From: Branchiostoma floridae
Lineage: Eukaryota; Chordata; Leptocardii; Amphioxiformes; Branchiostomatidae
NCBI RefSeq assembly: GCF_000003815.2
Contig: NC_049997.1
Location: 6,741,134-6,805,133, forward strand
Direction: 5' to 3'
DNA: 64,000 nucleotides
A program made the translations under genes and the position numbers. Positions 1-39,275 of the stretch are shown in pieces (position 1 is the first letter of the stretch; every line of letters begins with the position of its first letter). Below the pieces are notes generated by a model that ran no database searches, was not told where the DNA came from, and worked only from the letters and a program-made list of their open reading frames with translations.

Positions 1-25802
<25,802 letters not shown>

Positions 25803-28800
25803 GCCGTATGTCCCAACAGTAAAACCAGCAACACAGCCTGGACATCATTTTCAAGCAAGAACAGTGGGAACATTTTCAGAGAATGTGAAGACAATCATGA
25901 AGAATGTTGGCAACACCTCGGGGATGGATCCATTTCTAGTTGGGAGTGTATGCCGCTTGAAGAAATGAATACCACAGAAACATGATCAAGCCACTGAAGT
26001 ATATTTAAGATTAGATAATCCAAACTATAAAGCTGTGCCTTATGAGATAAAAAGGAATCACTAGGACGTGTATTTTTATTCTAGAATCTTCTCCTTATTC
26101 TATATGTATATCAGAATCTTTAAGATGTTTCCTATGCAATTAGTAAACTCTCAGTCTTTAAATAGTACATGGGAGGGACCAAGTTCTGAAACCGCACAGT
26201 AGTAGAGGTAGTTATTGTACGCATTGTCGTTAAGGCCGTACAAATTTAGTTGGTTGGTTGGTTCTTGGATTTTTTTAGGAATATGCTTTGCTTGAAAAAC
26301 ATAGTGAAAACAAACTGAAGACCAGATACATGCCTTAGTGCACTTGTTGAAGAGATTTATTAGTCACGTATGAGCACAGTTAATAATAGATAGAGTTTTT
26401 CTTCTAACAGTAACATATTTTTAAAGGTATACACACGTATCTTGTTCATGGAATGACCTAGTCTCGCGAGAGTACTAGCTCAATACTTTCGTAGATCTCC
26501 TGCCCCTCACCCCGCCTCCTTTCGGAGTAGGGGTGAGTAGGACTTGGGCAGAACTCGAAGTCTTGGTGCACTCAGTTTTCAGGAATGAATACGGTGACTG
26601 TCATATTCAAGTTTTTCTCCGTACTCTTTACCTTCATGATGTTTGTTTGCCACATTTTCGCTTTAAAATTTCTGAGAACCAGGCAAATGAATTTGTATGG
26701 CCTGACGATCGATTGCAATATCAAGGTCCGTTAATAACATATTAGCCAATAGGAGTGGCCTTTCTAAATAACTTCTAAGGTGCTGGACACCTTGTTAAGT
26801 CAAAGTCGCCTTCAATAATGTCTGTGGGACCAACCCTTATATAGACACAGTGCCTGTTTTTAAGATCTATATTCTGCAGCAGCTCAGCTACATTTATATT
26901 ACTTTTGCTCCGAGCCTTACGTGTTAATGAAAATTAATGCAGTAACTGTGTATATACATGTATTAAGTGCATATTATATGATTAGAATTTACACATTCAG
27001 TAAGTGATAAAATTCATTGTGCAGTCAAACCTGGTCATCTCACCAACAGTCACAAGCCACATAAGAACATTCACAGCCACTTTGAATTTACACGATACAA
27101 AAGATTTAATGTCGTCAACCCTGCCCTGTCTTGAGCAACCACTAATCCTCAGCAATCATTTTTTCCACAGTACCTTGTGCTGAATCTAGGTTTGACTGCA
27201 TCATGAACAAGTTGGTTAGGACTATAGTATAGCCAAGACGACAACCTTAAAGACATTAACTAAAGAACAGTGTCTTTAAGGTTCAGTGTATTGGTGGGAG
27301 GTGGTTTGTGTATTTGAGACTTAAATAAACAGGCTTTAGATTTTCTATTACCTGAATGCCCAAAGTAACAAGCCTTAATACTATGGAGAAGAACAGATGC
27401 CGGTGTGCTATCATGAGCAGCTATTTGCTTTTTTTTACTGGAGAGCTGAATTACCTTTATTAAGTTTTTTATTTCTTATTATTTTTTTGTTTTGCATAAC
27501 TATTAAACTGCCTTTAGATGTAGCATACCAATTTTGTATGTTTAATTTAGCTGCATGCGTAAGATCTAACTGATAAACTTGACCCACTCACACCGGGAAG
27601 GACCCATACTCCTTTCGGTGGTGGGTTCTAAAAACGTGCAAACACAGGTCCTCTGGCTTAAACGTCCCATCCAAAAGGACGTCCCTTAAACTGCAGCTAG
27701 GTAACCATTTTCACTGTGTAGTCAGTGAATGAAGAATGTCGTCTTTAGCAATATCACAGTTATTTCACTATTTAAAAGAAATTTCCTCATTTAAGACAAT
27801 GGGAAAAATTTGCTATTGAGGATCTTAGTTTCTGTCAGGCCCAAAATGCCTATCTTAAACATGGGCAGCAATAAGCTTTTAGTAGATTTAATGTAATAGG
27901 ACTGTCTATAATTGATAATTGATGTACATATCTACTTCATATTTACCTCTATATGTGTATATTGTGGTATAACCTATAATTCAGGAAAAAGACTTTTCCT
28001 ATGCAAGAATGGTATTATGCAAGGTCTTGTCGTTCAATATGTTACTCTCGGAAATATGAATTTTGTTTGTCTTTAAAATTTAAGAATTTGTTGTTATCAG
28101 CATATTGGAAATGTAACCAGCATATCATAATGAAAATGTATAATTCTTGTCAATGAATATTTACTATAGGCACTATATAATAATAATTACACAAATGTAT
28201 GAAGCATTATGAAATTTGTTTATATGTGGAAATATGAACAGCATGTCAGCATCAGTCTAGGTATTTAGGTTAACTGAATGTTTGAAACACAGTTACCGTA
28301 GTGGGAAAATGAAAGAATGACACAGTATTTTGAAGCAATATTGCACTGTAACAGCAATATGTATATGTGAATGAATATCATCAAGTTTTGAATAGTGTTT
28401 CGAAGTAAGGTATGAGTTGAAAGGAGAGCCAAATGTCATTGAACAGAATGTTCCTGTAAGAAGATAGCTCGAGGCAGACGTAAATATATGGAGACTTGAA
28501 GAGAAAGAAAGCCACTTTTAACCAATTTACAGCATTTTACATTCAACTTGCCTCAACCATTATGTAACAATGTGAATGCCAGTAACTCCACTTTAAGCTA
28601 AATCCAGTCACATATTTTATGACTCAATACACAGTATTCAATGCAAGCATGCAGCATGGAACTTATAATATCTTAAATTGTAATGATCTGTGGTCAACAC
28701 AGTTGTCAGGAAACAGTAACACTGTAACAGTATTTGAATTTGGATTTTCCTAACCTGCCTTAGCTCCTTATGTGTAGATAGAAATCCATGATAATGTCCC

Positions 28801-29520
28801 TGGATCATTGCAAGGATTGTGCATCTTTTGTGACAGAGAAAAAATATGTGCCTCAAAAGAAGTGGTAGCAACGGTCATCAGACTTTTACCGGTACGTCCA
28901 AAAGATAAGCATTTTACTCTGGTGACTGCTTGCACCTAGCTATGCAACCCTCTTCTGTGAAACGTAGCTACAAATTATACAAACCTTTATATGTGGCTTC
29001 GGCTGAGGACACATATCATATATCTTAATTTTTTTTTATAATGCACATGTCATCATAACAGTTGCAACGCACCAATTATATCATACTAGACTTGAAGTTC
29101 TATCGACAGATTGTCCTTTGTTGAACTTATAAGAATATCAAGTATTGCATGTACATCATATTGTTAAGTAAAAGATGGTTCTTTATTATTTTCTTTTGAG
29201 ACTTCAATATTGCCACTGAATGAATATACTTTTCTGTTCTGTTTAAGGTTTTGTTGTATTTTAATTTCATTGCATCGTGATAATCAAGAATCGAATAAAT
29301 TTTGTATATCAGAAAGAGAACAACTTGTCTGTGAATTGTTTACACTCTTTTTCTTTTACCCAAACACATACTCCGATCCTTTTAAAGCAGGTAATTACAG
29401 TTAGTAGTGTGTTCTGAATTGGATCTGTTTTGCCCGCTTGACTTTATAGTGGGATTATATATAATATAATGCAAAATGTACATGTATGACTGAAAATACA
29501 ATAAAAGAAAGATTAGTTGT
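25803..29520 (+). other. Probable long 3' UTR of gene 1
   Basis: AT-rich sequence without a credible ORF. AATAAA hexamers lie at 27324..27329, 29294..29299 and 29500..29505 and are candidate polyadenylation signals. The true end cannot be fixed without RNA. The stretch includes an inverted-end repeat (27022..27201) and an unrecognised GC-richer piece near 27580..27700. Confidence 0.5.
27022..27201. mobile_element. Small element with inverted ends (gcagtcaaacct / aggtttgactgc)
   Basis: The terminal words gcagtcaaacctgg and ctaggtttgactgc are inverted complements about 180 bases apart. Related words (tgaccacctgt, aagtggtc) recur at 38750..38940 and 47540..47735. Confidence 0.6.
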
Positions 29521-30668
29521 TTATCAATGACATTCTTTCAAAGTACTCAGCCACAGTGATGCTGCTTAAGTGCCGCCGCTTCAGTGATATACAATGTACT
29601 CCCTTTAGCTACATGTTGTATGAGGAAGTTCTTGTCAGCTATGTTAAAATTCTACTTGCTGAACAATAGAATAACTTGAATTACTAATCCGTCACTATCC
29701 TTTCTGATAACAGCAATTGTTAGAGATGTCAAATCTATTTGTGGTATCAAGTCAGACTCTCTAGAGATCTGTTGTATTTAAACACAACAAATTGTATTTT
29801 ATCAAACCTCCTTGATTTAGACAAATGAGAAATTATTTTGTAAGACATCATATCTAGAGCATTTGATGACAAGTAAATAAGATTCACTTTCCATTTCTTT
29901 GGACAACATGTGCAAAATCCTTTGGTCAGGGGCTATTTAATATACATTGTTTCTAAATTCAAATATACATGGTTATCATGGTACGTGGGTTAAAATAAGT
30001 GGTGGGAACTTTGTGGTGTGAAAAAACAGAACTTGGGAAAAGAGAACTATAATCATTTATGGCTCCGTAGACTTTGAACCTAATTAGTCTGACGTTACTG
30101 GCAGAACAGAGTTCACAAACTGTGCATTTAGCAATTTGGGAACATGACTAATGGGAGTAAAGCATAACTTCCCTTTGTGTAAGGAACAACTTAATCCAAG
30201 TCTCACAACAATTTTAAAGCTGAGAATGGAAGAGTCCATTTGGTAGGATTGTGGGGATGGGGCTGGAAGAGTCCATTGGTAGGACCGTGGGGGTGGAGTG
30301 GGGCATCATCAGCGGCCCTGTCAGCTTGCTGAATGAGACTGCGTGGAACATGTAAGGAATGTCAAAAGGTCACAGGTAAAACTTTTCAAATAAGTCATTT
30401 TGTATTTTTGTTTTAAGTTTTTGTATTTTTGTTGTCATTTTTTTTCAGTTCAAAATGCTTTTTTCTTTAGAACTTCTGCAAAATTAATGTCTTAAATGTT
30501 CTCATTGACAACTTTTCTCTTTTTTATTCTTTCTAGTGGTTTTATCTCAACTGTTCGTCACCTGCAGTGTATTATGGAGGAATTAACAAAGGAATCAAAC
30601 TAAGGTTGGTACAATAAAGGTTTTAACATTGTTGTAGAAAAGGACTGGTACTTTCTATAGCCTTTTTA
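29521..30668. other. Spacer without recognised features
   Basis: No ORF, exon or RNA gene is recognised. A short near-duplicate (gaagagtccatt...ggtaggat/cc) lies near 30227..30290. Confidence 0.45.
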
Positions 30669-30915
30669 ATGCCATTGAGACAATGGGTTTGCTATCCACT
30701 GTGTATTGGGCCAATTCCCACTGTCATATACTTTCCCGACCGAAGTCAAGTACCCTTTTTTTACACATGAGTGAAATGAGGAAGTCATTGAAAAATTGCC
30801 TCTCCCAAGGACACAAGATTTTAGTGCGACAGGATTCGAACCCAGAACCTCAGGGTATAACTTACATGTATGTAAACAAATCAAAACAGCAGGTCATCAA
30901 ATTGAGCCACCACAA
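30669..30915 (-). mobile_element. tRNA-derived SINE, minus strand
   Basis: On the minus strand a box A-like word (ggctcaatttgatgacc, 30891..30907) is followed by a strong box B (ggttctgggttcgaatcctg, about 30830..30849), then a non-tRNA body. The box spacing and lack of a clean cloverleaf argue for a SINE, not a tRNA gene. Confidence 0.7.
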
Positions 30916-31009
30916 GTTTGCTTAGTAACTGCAGCAGGTCTGATGTTAATATGAGCATGACTTCACTTTTTACAACCCAAATTACGGAAGAAACCACCAG
31001 CGGCAAGTA

Positions 31010-31194
31010 CTGTAAATGCAGAAATGTTTGTGGTAGTTTTATGTTCGCGCTTTTTGCGGTGGCCGTTTCACCACAAACATAAAACCACTGCAAACATTTT
31101 TTCCATGGCAGTAAGAGACTACAGTGCATGGTGCTAGCGCAAACTTAAAACCTCAAAAGTAAATCCCTACAAACTTATATAAATGCATTTTACT
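31010..31194. mobile_element. MITE-like inverted repeat, family B
   Basis: Copy with ctgtaaatgcagaaatgtt at the left and aaatgcattttactg at the right, flanked by TA on the left. Confidence 0.75.
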
Positions 31195-31539
31195 GTTTAA
31201 AATTAAACAGCAACTTGATGATAAGTTTGCACTTCATATCACAAGATCTAGATGTTACAAGTGCGTAACCGCCCTGTGCATATATTGACATTGTTTATTA
31301 TTACACTATGCAAATTAACTTTACCATTATATTGATACTGAAATACTTCACAATGTATAACAGTGGGGTTCAAGGACTGCTAAACTGACCACGCCAAATG
31401 ACTTTCTTACACTTGAAACATTGTCTAGTTTATTCCTTCCTCCTTATCCGATAATTTCTAAGCCTGAAGTTTGCATTCAAACAACTTATTTTTTCATTCA
31501 TGTACAGTCAAAACTGTGCAAGAAGACCAGTGGTAAAGA

Positions 31540-31826
31540 AGTTAAAGTTAAAGTTTGCCCATGCATCTACGGATGCGTAGGGTGGCGCTCATCTCCACTT
31601 CAAAGCCCTTGGGCCACACATGTGCAAGCCACTACAGCAGGGGGCTGGTCCGCTGGTAGTGATGTGTATTTAACTCCCATGCTCTTCCTCATTAGTGCTG
31701 AGTGCTAAGCAGAGAAAGCAGCATGTACCATATTCAAAGTCTTTAGTATGACTCGGCCGGGGATGGAACTCACGACCTACCGAATGCAAGGTGAACACTC
31801 TACCCACTCGGCCATTGCGCCGGTTA
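31540..31826 (-). mobile_element. tRNA-derived SINE, minus strand
   Basis: On the minus strand: box A tggccgagtgggtagag (31798..31814), box B ggtcgtgagttccatccc (about 31759..31777), then a body and a tail of short ttaactt repeats (31540..31555 on +). Head, boxes, body and a simple tail are the classical SINE layout. Confidence 0.82.
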
Positions 31827-31854
31827 CCAGAACAGTGGTAAAGACTAACAGTTA

Positions 31855-32072
31855 CTGTAAAATGTATTTAAGTTCGCGGGGATTTAATTTGCGGTAGCCT
31901 GAAAAAGAACTTTTCGCGGTGGTTGTAAGTTCGCAGTAGCACCATGCACTGTTACAGTACTTTCTTACAGCCTTTCAAAAAATTTTATGGTGGTTTTAAG
32001 TTCACGTTGAAGCGGACATCGCGAAAACCACGAGCATTAAACCACTGCAAAAGTTTCTGCATTTAATTACAG
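31855..32072. mobile_element. MITE-like inverted repeat, family B
   Basis: Starts ctgtaaaatgtatttaagt and ends gcatttaattacag with TA next to it. It lies 28 bases from the SINE end. Confidence 0.78.
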
Positions 32073-33200
32073 TATGTTGCAATAGGACTGTATGTTGCAA
32101 TAGGACTGTAGGTTTGTAACCATGCACACCGGGAAAGACCCCAACTCTTTGCTATGGTCATGTGAAGGAATTTATGGCTTGTTGAAGGCTAAACAGACTG
32201 CTGGTTTCCTGAAGTACAGGAAGTACTGCTTGCATCAGCGTCAGCACAGGTGTGTGTGAAGTACCTGTTTAGGGTATTGTCTGTAAATACGGCAAATTGA
32301 CGGACAATGATAATCATGGTTTATTTTGTTGGCATGATGCACCTGCTTCAATGTAGAGAAAAACATGACCATTGTTTGAACCAATCAGAAACCAAATAAA
32401 CCAACCATAGGAATTAATACACTTAAGCCATATTGATTTGATTTTATGGATGAATGGGACACCCAAAGCTGATGCAAGCATGCAAATAAAAAAAATGTTT
32501 GGCCACAAAAAAAGACATTAGTATAGAATGAAAGTGGTCAGTATAGTTGAACAATGACACAAGACACAGAATATGGTATGAGATTTTCCAGTTTCACTTT
32601 TGCATCTTTCTTACATCTTGGAATTGACGGTGACATTCTATTACATGCATTTTACGAGAATTTTATAATCTATGGATCATTTTGCAGCAGCTTTGTACGA
32701 TTAATTTAAAGTATTTTTGGAAATGGCCAAAGATTGATTCACGCATTGATGTCATCCATGTAATCAAACCAACTTGGCCTAAGTCTTGCACCTTGATACT
32801 TAAATGTTATTGTAGCTATTTCCTGAAAGCATATCTCTGAAATATCCTGCCTAAAATATTTATTCAGCGGCCCATTACATGTGTAGGACTTTTCAGATAA
32901 GATATGCCCCCTCTCCGGAAAGGTTGTTCTAGTTGACTGAGCGATAGTGTATATTATTGCGAGCCATTACTTAGCTGTAAAAACACATTCAAGTGCATTT
33001 TGCAGTGACCCCTGCCAAGGACGTTGACGTATAACATCCTTGGACATACCAAGAAATTCAGGCAACGTCTTTGATGTGCCTTTTACTAACTTTAAGTCAG
33101 TTCTCTGTTTAGAAACATAACTGTTTCTTTCTGTACTTTACATGTACTGTGAATTAATCATTTTCTTCTTGAGTGAAATGTATTCTATAATAACTTGGCT
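32073..33200. other. Spacer without recognised features
   Basis: AT-rich non-coding sequence. It opens with a short direct repeat (gcaataggactgtatgtt, twice at 32088..32112). Nothing else is recognised. Confidence 0.45.
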
Positions 33201-33454
33201 TAAACTACAGTCATACCCCCTGTACACCTCTATATACACCAACTGACAATGTGACCACTTTTTTAGGTGTCAAAGATCATTTTCCCATTGACACAGGGAA
33301 TGAGAACCCTGTCTATAGTGACGACCTGTCCATATAGACCAGATGAAATCGTTCCTGAGTGGTCTTCTTCCACCACCCTCACACTCAGGGTTGACAATCA
33401 CGGCAAAGCCTATGATATCAACCCTGACAAATCAGCCACAGTATTCGGTTATTA

Positions 33455-34110
33455 GGGGTGCCTTGCTTATGAATATTAATGAGCTTGCCCTTATATGGGC
33501 AGTCAGCCGTTGGGGATCGGGCGTTGGCATGGTGAGCAAACAAAGTCATGGTAATACGTAACATGATTGGCTGATAGCTTCCCAGCGGCCTTTGCGAGAC
33601 AGCTTGCGACAACAACAAGCCCAAGGAAGGCCTGTTCTCTGATTGGTTGACAGCTTGTTTGTGGCGACAATCATAATACCCGTAGGTAGGGCCTGGGACA
33701 GCAGGGCCCCATAAAGTAGTGCCGTTGGGGACCGGGCGTTAGGAGGATGTCTTCCACAGGTTTTACTGTATATCAATTTTAGAACACCCCTATGAAACCT
33801 TTAATGGTACGCTCCAACCCTAATGCTTTTCTTAGCCCACTGAAAGTCAAAACTTCCCAAGAAGACCAGATGATCAGGGGACCAATAAAATCTTGTCTAT
33901 GTGCACAGATTTCTTAATGCTTGTGTCAATGGGAAAAGTAAGGACATCCAAAAAGTGGTCAATCATACATTGGCCAGGTGGATAATAAAAGATAAGCACA
34001 GGTGCACTTAGGTTTGACTGAGAGTTAGTATGTAATTTTAAAACACCCCTATCAAACTCAAACTTGGTACGCTCCAACCCTAATGCTTTTCTTAGCCCAT
34101 TGAAAGTGAA
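33455..34110. repeat. Duplicated spacer segments
   Basis: Two direct repeats: gccgttggggatcgggcgtt (33507) recurs at 33721, and acacccctatgaaac...gctccaaccctaatgctttt (33783..33845) recurs at 34046..34105. The interval also has two inverted CCAAT-like attggct/attggtt words. No gene is recognised. Confidence 0.65.
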
Positions 34111-34269
34111 TCCAGGCGCGATGTGAATAGGGGGGTGTCGGGTATCCCCCCATGAATGTGCATACCTGTGTACACCTTATTTGATTACCCTGCGTTGCTT
34201 TCAGCATGAGAGGAGAAGTAACAGTAACGTTCTGAGCGGTGGGGAGTTGTCGACGCTTTGGCTTGCTCA

Positions 34270-34680
34270 CAGGTAAGACGTAGTTTTTGCAAACTTTTCC
34301 TTAAAAGTTTTGGTAGTTATGTTGAGAATGCACCCACCTGTTAAAGTTTTGCACCATGCTCGTAACACTTGTATATTCTGTCAATGGTAAGACTGTGTTA
34401 CTGAAATGTCTGTTACAGTTAGATGCTCTGAGGATATCAAGTTCTCATTTACCTGGTTTGCTCACTGAAACTCTTGGGTTGTAAAAAGTTTTATGCTATA
34501 TTCTGTGAATGCCACCACCTGTTATACTTTTGCTCTAATGTTTGTTGCACCTGTGTACCATATAAACAGTGAGACTGTGTGTTTCTGAAATGTCTGTTAC
34601 GGTTAGATGCTCACATATCAAGTTACCATTTACCATTTTGCTTGCTGAAAACCTTAAATCAGTTAAGAGTATTTCTTGCG
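34270..34680. repeat. Tandem duplication, about 200 bp unit
   Basis: Two diverged units share ccacctgttaaagttttgc / ccacctgttatacttttgc and ctgaaatgtctgttacagtt, ending atatcaagttctcatttacc. Confidence 0.75.
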
Positions 34681-35806
34681 TTATGATTTACACAGCTTAG
34701 TTGGGTGTTGGCCGGTAAGATATTGTGCTTGCAAGTAGAGTGTTGTGTGTTTAGCTGCGAACTCGCCATATTCTACTGCCTTTCAAGTACGTGATTTTGC
34801 CTTTGTCTGCACAAATTTCTTATGCCTTACTGAAAACTGAAACTAAAAACTGCATAAACTACACTCAGGATCAATTAAATCTGGTTTATATGTTTACCGG
34901 TGGTCATTATAGACAGGACTCTTAATGGGGAAACTTATAATGGACTAGCAAAAAGTGGTCACATTGGGCAGGTGTCACATTGTCCTTATGCAGAGGTGAT
35001 CACTTGGGCAGGTTTGACTGTTACAACTAGTAATTGGTGCGAGACTGGATCTGTGAACTATGCCAAATTCCCTCATTTATTGTATTCATGCTTTGTGAAT
35101 TTTTCCTACGCAGCTGTTAAACTTTCCCCACGTATACAGTTCCTTGATCTAGCTGAGCCACTCTTGAGTCACTAAGTGGTTTTTGAAGGAGTCTTTGATG
35201 TGGACTTGTGCTTGTTTGATTTAGTGCCGTGTGACACTGTAAAAGGTAGGTAAAGTCTATAATGGTGGATTGTTTATGGCTTCCTGAGACTTTTTCACAT
35301 GTTTTCACCTGATATTGAACAGTGAATTGTTTTACAGTAACTGTAATTATATTATGGACTTTTGCTATTTTTTCAGCTCCAAAATTTGTTCATGTTCAAA
35401 AAAGTAAGATGTGTGTAGATTACATACAATTATGATAATTGTGATCATACAGTTTTTCATAATTCTAAGAAAGCTGCTTGGAAATAAGAATGATGAGAAG
35501 ATATGGCAAAGAAAAGTTCTAAATCAAGGTTATATTTAAGGTGTCTTGAATAGTTGCTTTTGTCCAGTCAAACTCCTTACTTGCCGAGACTCCCAAATTT
35601 TATACATTATCATTTTGCTATTCAAAGTTAAACATGTTTTGGCAAAACTTAGTCTAGGTTTGCAAAAGCGTTGCAAAATAAGCCACAAGATAAGGGCCTT
35701 CCTTCCGACGAAAGGTTACCAGAGGTTAAGTAATGAGACCAAAGTAGAGTACAGAGTAAACAAATGGCTGCAAAGGGAGCTGTTTATTTGGTTTGTCGGT
35801 ACTTTT

Positions 35807-36740
35807 CTTCCAACCTGTTTTTTCACTCTTCCATTTGTCAATAATGCATTTTTCTCTCAACTGATGTCTTTTGTCCAACTATGAAGTATGAAAAAGAAAA
35901 AAAAAATTTAGAGTTGACAAAAAAACAAGCTGAAAGGAAAAGCAAGAAGATGTAGGTCAAATTGTCTCAGGATAAACAATTGTGATCAAATACTAAATGT
36001 AGGTCCTTTCTTCCAACCTGTTTTTTCACCCTTCCATTTGTCAATAATTCATCTTTCTCTCAACTGATGTCTTTCGTCCAACTATTAAGTATGGAAAGGA
36101 AAAAAAAAATTTAAAGTTGACAAAAAACAAGCTGAAAGAAAAAAGCAAGAAGATGTAGGTCAAATTGTCTCAGGATAAATAATTGTCCATTAAACTTTGT
36201 GATCAAATACTTGTTGTTACACTAAGTCTTGTCAATAGCATTTGTCAATAGCTTTTTCTTAATTCATTTCCTTTCTCTGACCATAGAATATAAATATACT
36301 AACCAATTGCAATAATTATTTGAAAAGAAAGAAGAGCTTTTTACATTACAAAAGAAACAGTGAGAAATAAGAAATCAAGTGGGTTTAAAAATCAATTTGG
36401 TTAAACAGTAACTGTTGTCCATTAAACATTGCACATGTGGGCAAATACATGTTGCATAATGCTGTCTTGTACACAGTCACAATCATCAAATAAAATTACC
36501 TGTCATTACACTTGTCAATTAGCATTTGTCAATAGTTTTCTCTGAACAGCTTAAAATGAATCCTTTCTCTGGCCATGAAAGATGTATCAAATAATTTGAA
36601 TTATGAAGACAAGCCTCAAACAATGAAGAAACCACCATAAATAAGAAAAATGTGGGTTAAAATCATCTCAGACAGTTGTTCTGTAAACATTGCATAAGTG
36701 GTCAAATACTTGTTGCATAATGCTGTCTTATACACACATT
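35807..36740. repeat. Four-unit diverged tandem repeat, 200-250 bp unit
   Basis: Units 1 and 2 are very similar (cttccaacctgttttttcac to tgtctcaggataa). Units 3 and 4 (from about 36236 and 36500) are more diverged and share gtcaatagcatttgtcaatag and tgcataatgctgtctt. No ORF crosses the array. Confidence 0.75.
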
Positions 36741-38745
36741 AATGACATATTTAGGCCAGACCTGTGGTTTAACCCTTCTTCTGCTAACATCTGATGCATT
36801 TCATGCAACAGTTGCTTTCCAGATGGGTCCTTAGCATTCAAGAGGTTAAAAGTCATTAACCTTTTATAGACTAATTACCTTTATCCACCATGTCCCCCAA
36901 ACCCACATTTAAAAAGAATTAATGTTTCACTGAAGAGATGCCTGAAATGTATGATTTCATTGCCTAACCTAGATCTAAACTAGCAGGTGAGTTTTGATGT
37001 CTTAAATTTTATATAATCAGTATGATATATCGTAAGGTATATGGTATGTTGTAAGGTAAGACAAATGAATTGACTTTGGGCTATCTTACATTGTACAATA
37101 CTGAATAAAGTCCTATCCCATCCAGGGGTAAAGTTGAGCTAGTGATAGAGTAAAGCTGACTAAGAGGCATACTGACACCTGTTTTTCAACTGAATGAATT
37201 AAAGATCAATTATATAAATGTCTACCTCTAATATCAAGCACATTATCATTAGATATTGACTTAGACTTTATTATATTCTATGAATATCACCTGAACTATC
37301 AGCCCAACCGCAGGTAGGATCTTAACCGTGGGAAGGCAAGGACCGAGGGCGATGCGAATACATGGCACAAAGTGCATCAAATTATTGGACGGAAGTCTGT
37401 GTATGCAACACAAGTTGAAAACTGTTGGATACCATAAAGTAAGAAATGGTCAGGAACACCTGTATTAAACATTATCGGGGCCCAGAATGACAACTTTGGT
37501 ATAGAGTGAGATATTTCTGGTCAAAAAGGTTACTACAGGTCAAATTGAAGCAAAAGTGGATCCATTAATCTCTTTCAGTAATGTACAAACTTCCCCTTTT
37601 CAAATAAAGACAGGTGTCATTATTTGGAAAGGGATCATTCTCTTAATTGTGGTCTTTCATCTAAATATTGGATATGTGATTAAAAGACACACAGTGTGCC
37701 TAGTGCCAAATGAGCAGTAATTGAGATTAATGTATACTATGTCAAATTGCCTCAGTAAACATTGACCCATTATCTACATGTGAGTTAAGTGTTCATAATA
37801 AGTAATGCTTTCTGCTCACATGGTTACATGTAGTTAGGTTACTGACCTGTTCGTTCTGTATTGTATGTGTGCATAACAAAGTTGTTTTCATTTTCACTTT
37901 AAGTCAGATTGACCATTATGATCTTAGACTACTAGTGTTTCTTAAGTCTGCGGGACTGGTGAAGTGAGGTGAGGTTGCTAAAAGTAAAACTCTTACACAC
38001 AAAATTTGAGTTAATAGATGATCATTTTTTTCATCACTGACATGTGTCTTAAGTTCTACTCTTAAACCTTAGGCTTAGTACAATGTACTAGCTAAACCAA
38101 TCAGGCTTTATATGTGATAGACTCTAGACTAGAAAAATGGGTTGAAAAATTTACAAAGATATTAAATGTATTATCTTATTCACATACCAGGTATTGAAAC
38201 AAATCTTTATGTCATTGAGATTGATGCAAAATAGATTGAGAATCACCAATCCATACTCGTTGTCAACTATAGCATCATTCGAATTCTACTTTCTAGGTAA
38301 ACTGTTAAAAACAAACAGAATGATACACAAAATGCTGTTTACGTAGCACAGTGACAATTAATTTATTGATCATTTGATACGTTACTCTAAGTGGTTATCT
38401 CAATGAGTATAGCAACACAATCAAAGTAAATGACACTTTTCAATAGAGCTTGGTGTCATCAATACGCTTTGAAGATCCTACATTTTCAATTAAGGGTATT
38501 TGTGGTATCAGTTTACTGTCCATTGAGTGCCTATAGCGGTACCCTAAAGATACTGTAAGTCTTGAAATATTTGTGGTGATTTTAGTTTCACAGATTTCTC
38601 AGTGACATTACCACAAAAGCATGACACTGTCTAAAATTGTAGCTGTCTCCTACTCTGTTCACATTGTGCAATTTTGCCTTATGTAATGAAATTGATATCA
38701 AAACTAATTCTTATCAGTCAACCAGTACCGTACAGTATTATATGC
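36741..38745. other. AT-rich spacer without recognised features
   Basis: No ORF of note, no splice-consistent exon and no RNA gene are recognised. Confidence 0.45.
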
Positions 38746-38749
38746 AGTA

Positions 38750-39275
38750 AATCCTGTACAAGTGACCACCTGTAAGTACATGTAAGGACACCCACTTTTT
38801 GCAGATTCCTTGGATTAGTTTTCTCTTTGATACTTTAATGGCTTAACATTGCAAATCCTCTCTACAGTGACCACCTGTCCACATAGACCAGACTTTTAAT
38901 TTGGTCCCTTAAGTGGTTTGCTTTGTATAAGTGTTTATTGTACGATGACAGGTTTACTCAATATTAGTTAATTTTGCTTCAGGAACACCTAACTGTTACC
39001 TGTGCAGAGAAATGGCAAACTAATTAACATTGCTTAAAAACAGAACAGGTATTAACTAGTGTGTGTTTGTCCAAGTAGACCAGACTTTTAATTTGGTCCC
39101 TTAAGTGGTATGCTTTGTATTAGTGTTTACTGTTACAGTACAATAATGGGATTACTCAATCATTATATTTAGTTTTGCTTGAGGAACAACCTTAACAATG
39201 AACCAAGAAATGGCAAACTAATCAACTTGGCTAAAATACAGAACTGAGAACTGGTACTAACTAGTGTGTGTTTGT
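38750..39275. repeat. Tandem duplication, about 190 bp unit
   Basis: Two units begin gtccacatagaccagactttt / gtccaagtagaccagactttt, continue aatttggtcccttaagtgg and end aactagtgtgtgtttgt. The leading tgaccacctgt words belong to a repeat also seen at 47540..47735. Confidence 0.78.

Noticed and set aside
30830-30907. tRNA gene on the minus strand
   Set aside because: Box A and box B words are present but a cloverleaf with paired acceptor stem could not be drawn, and a long non-tRNA body follows, so a SINE fits better. The same holds at 31759..31814 and 45630..45715.
35546-35884. 112-residue ORF in the spacer
   Set aside because: It runs into a tandem repeat whose next copy does not keep the frame, so the reading frame is not conserved.
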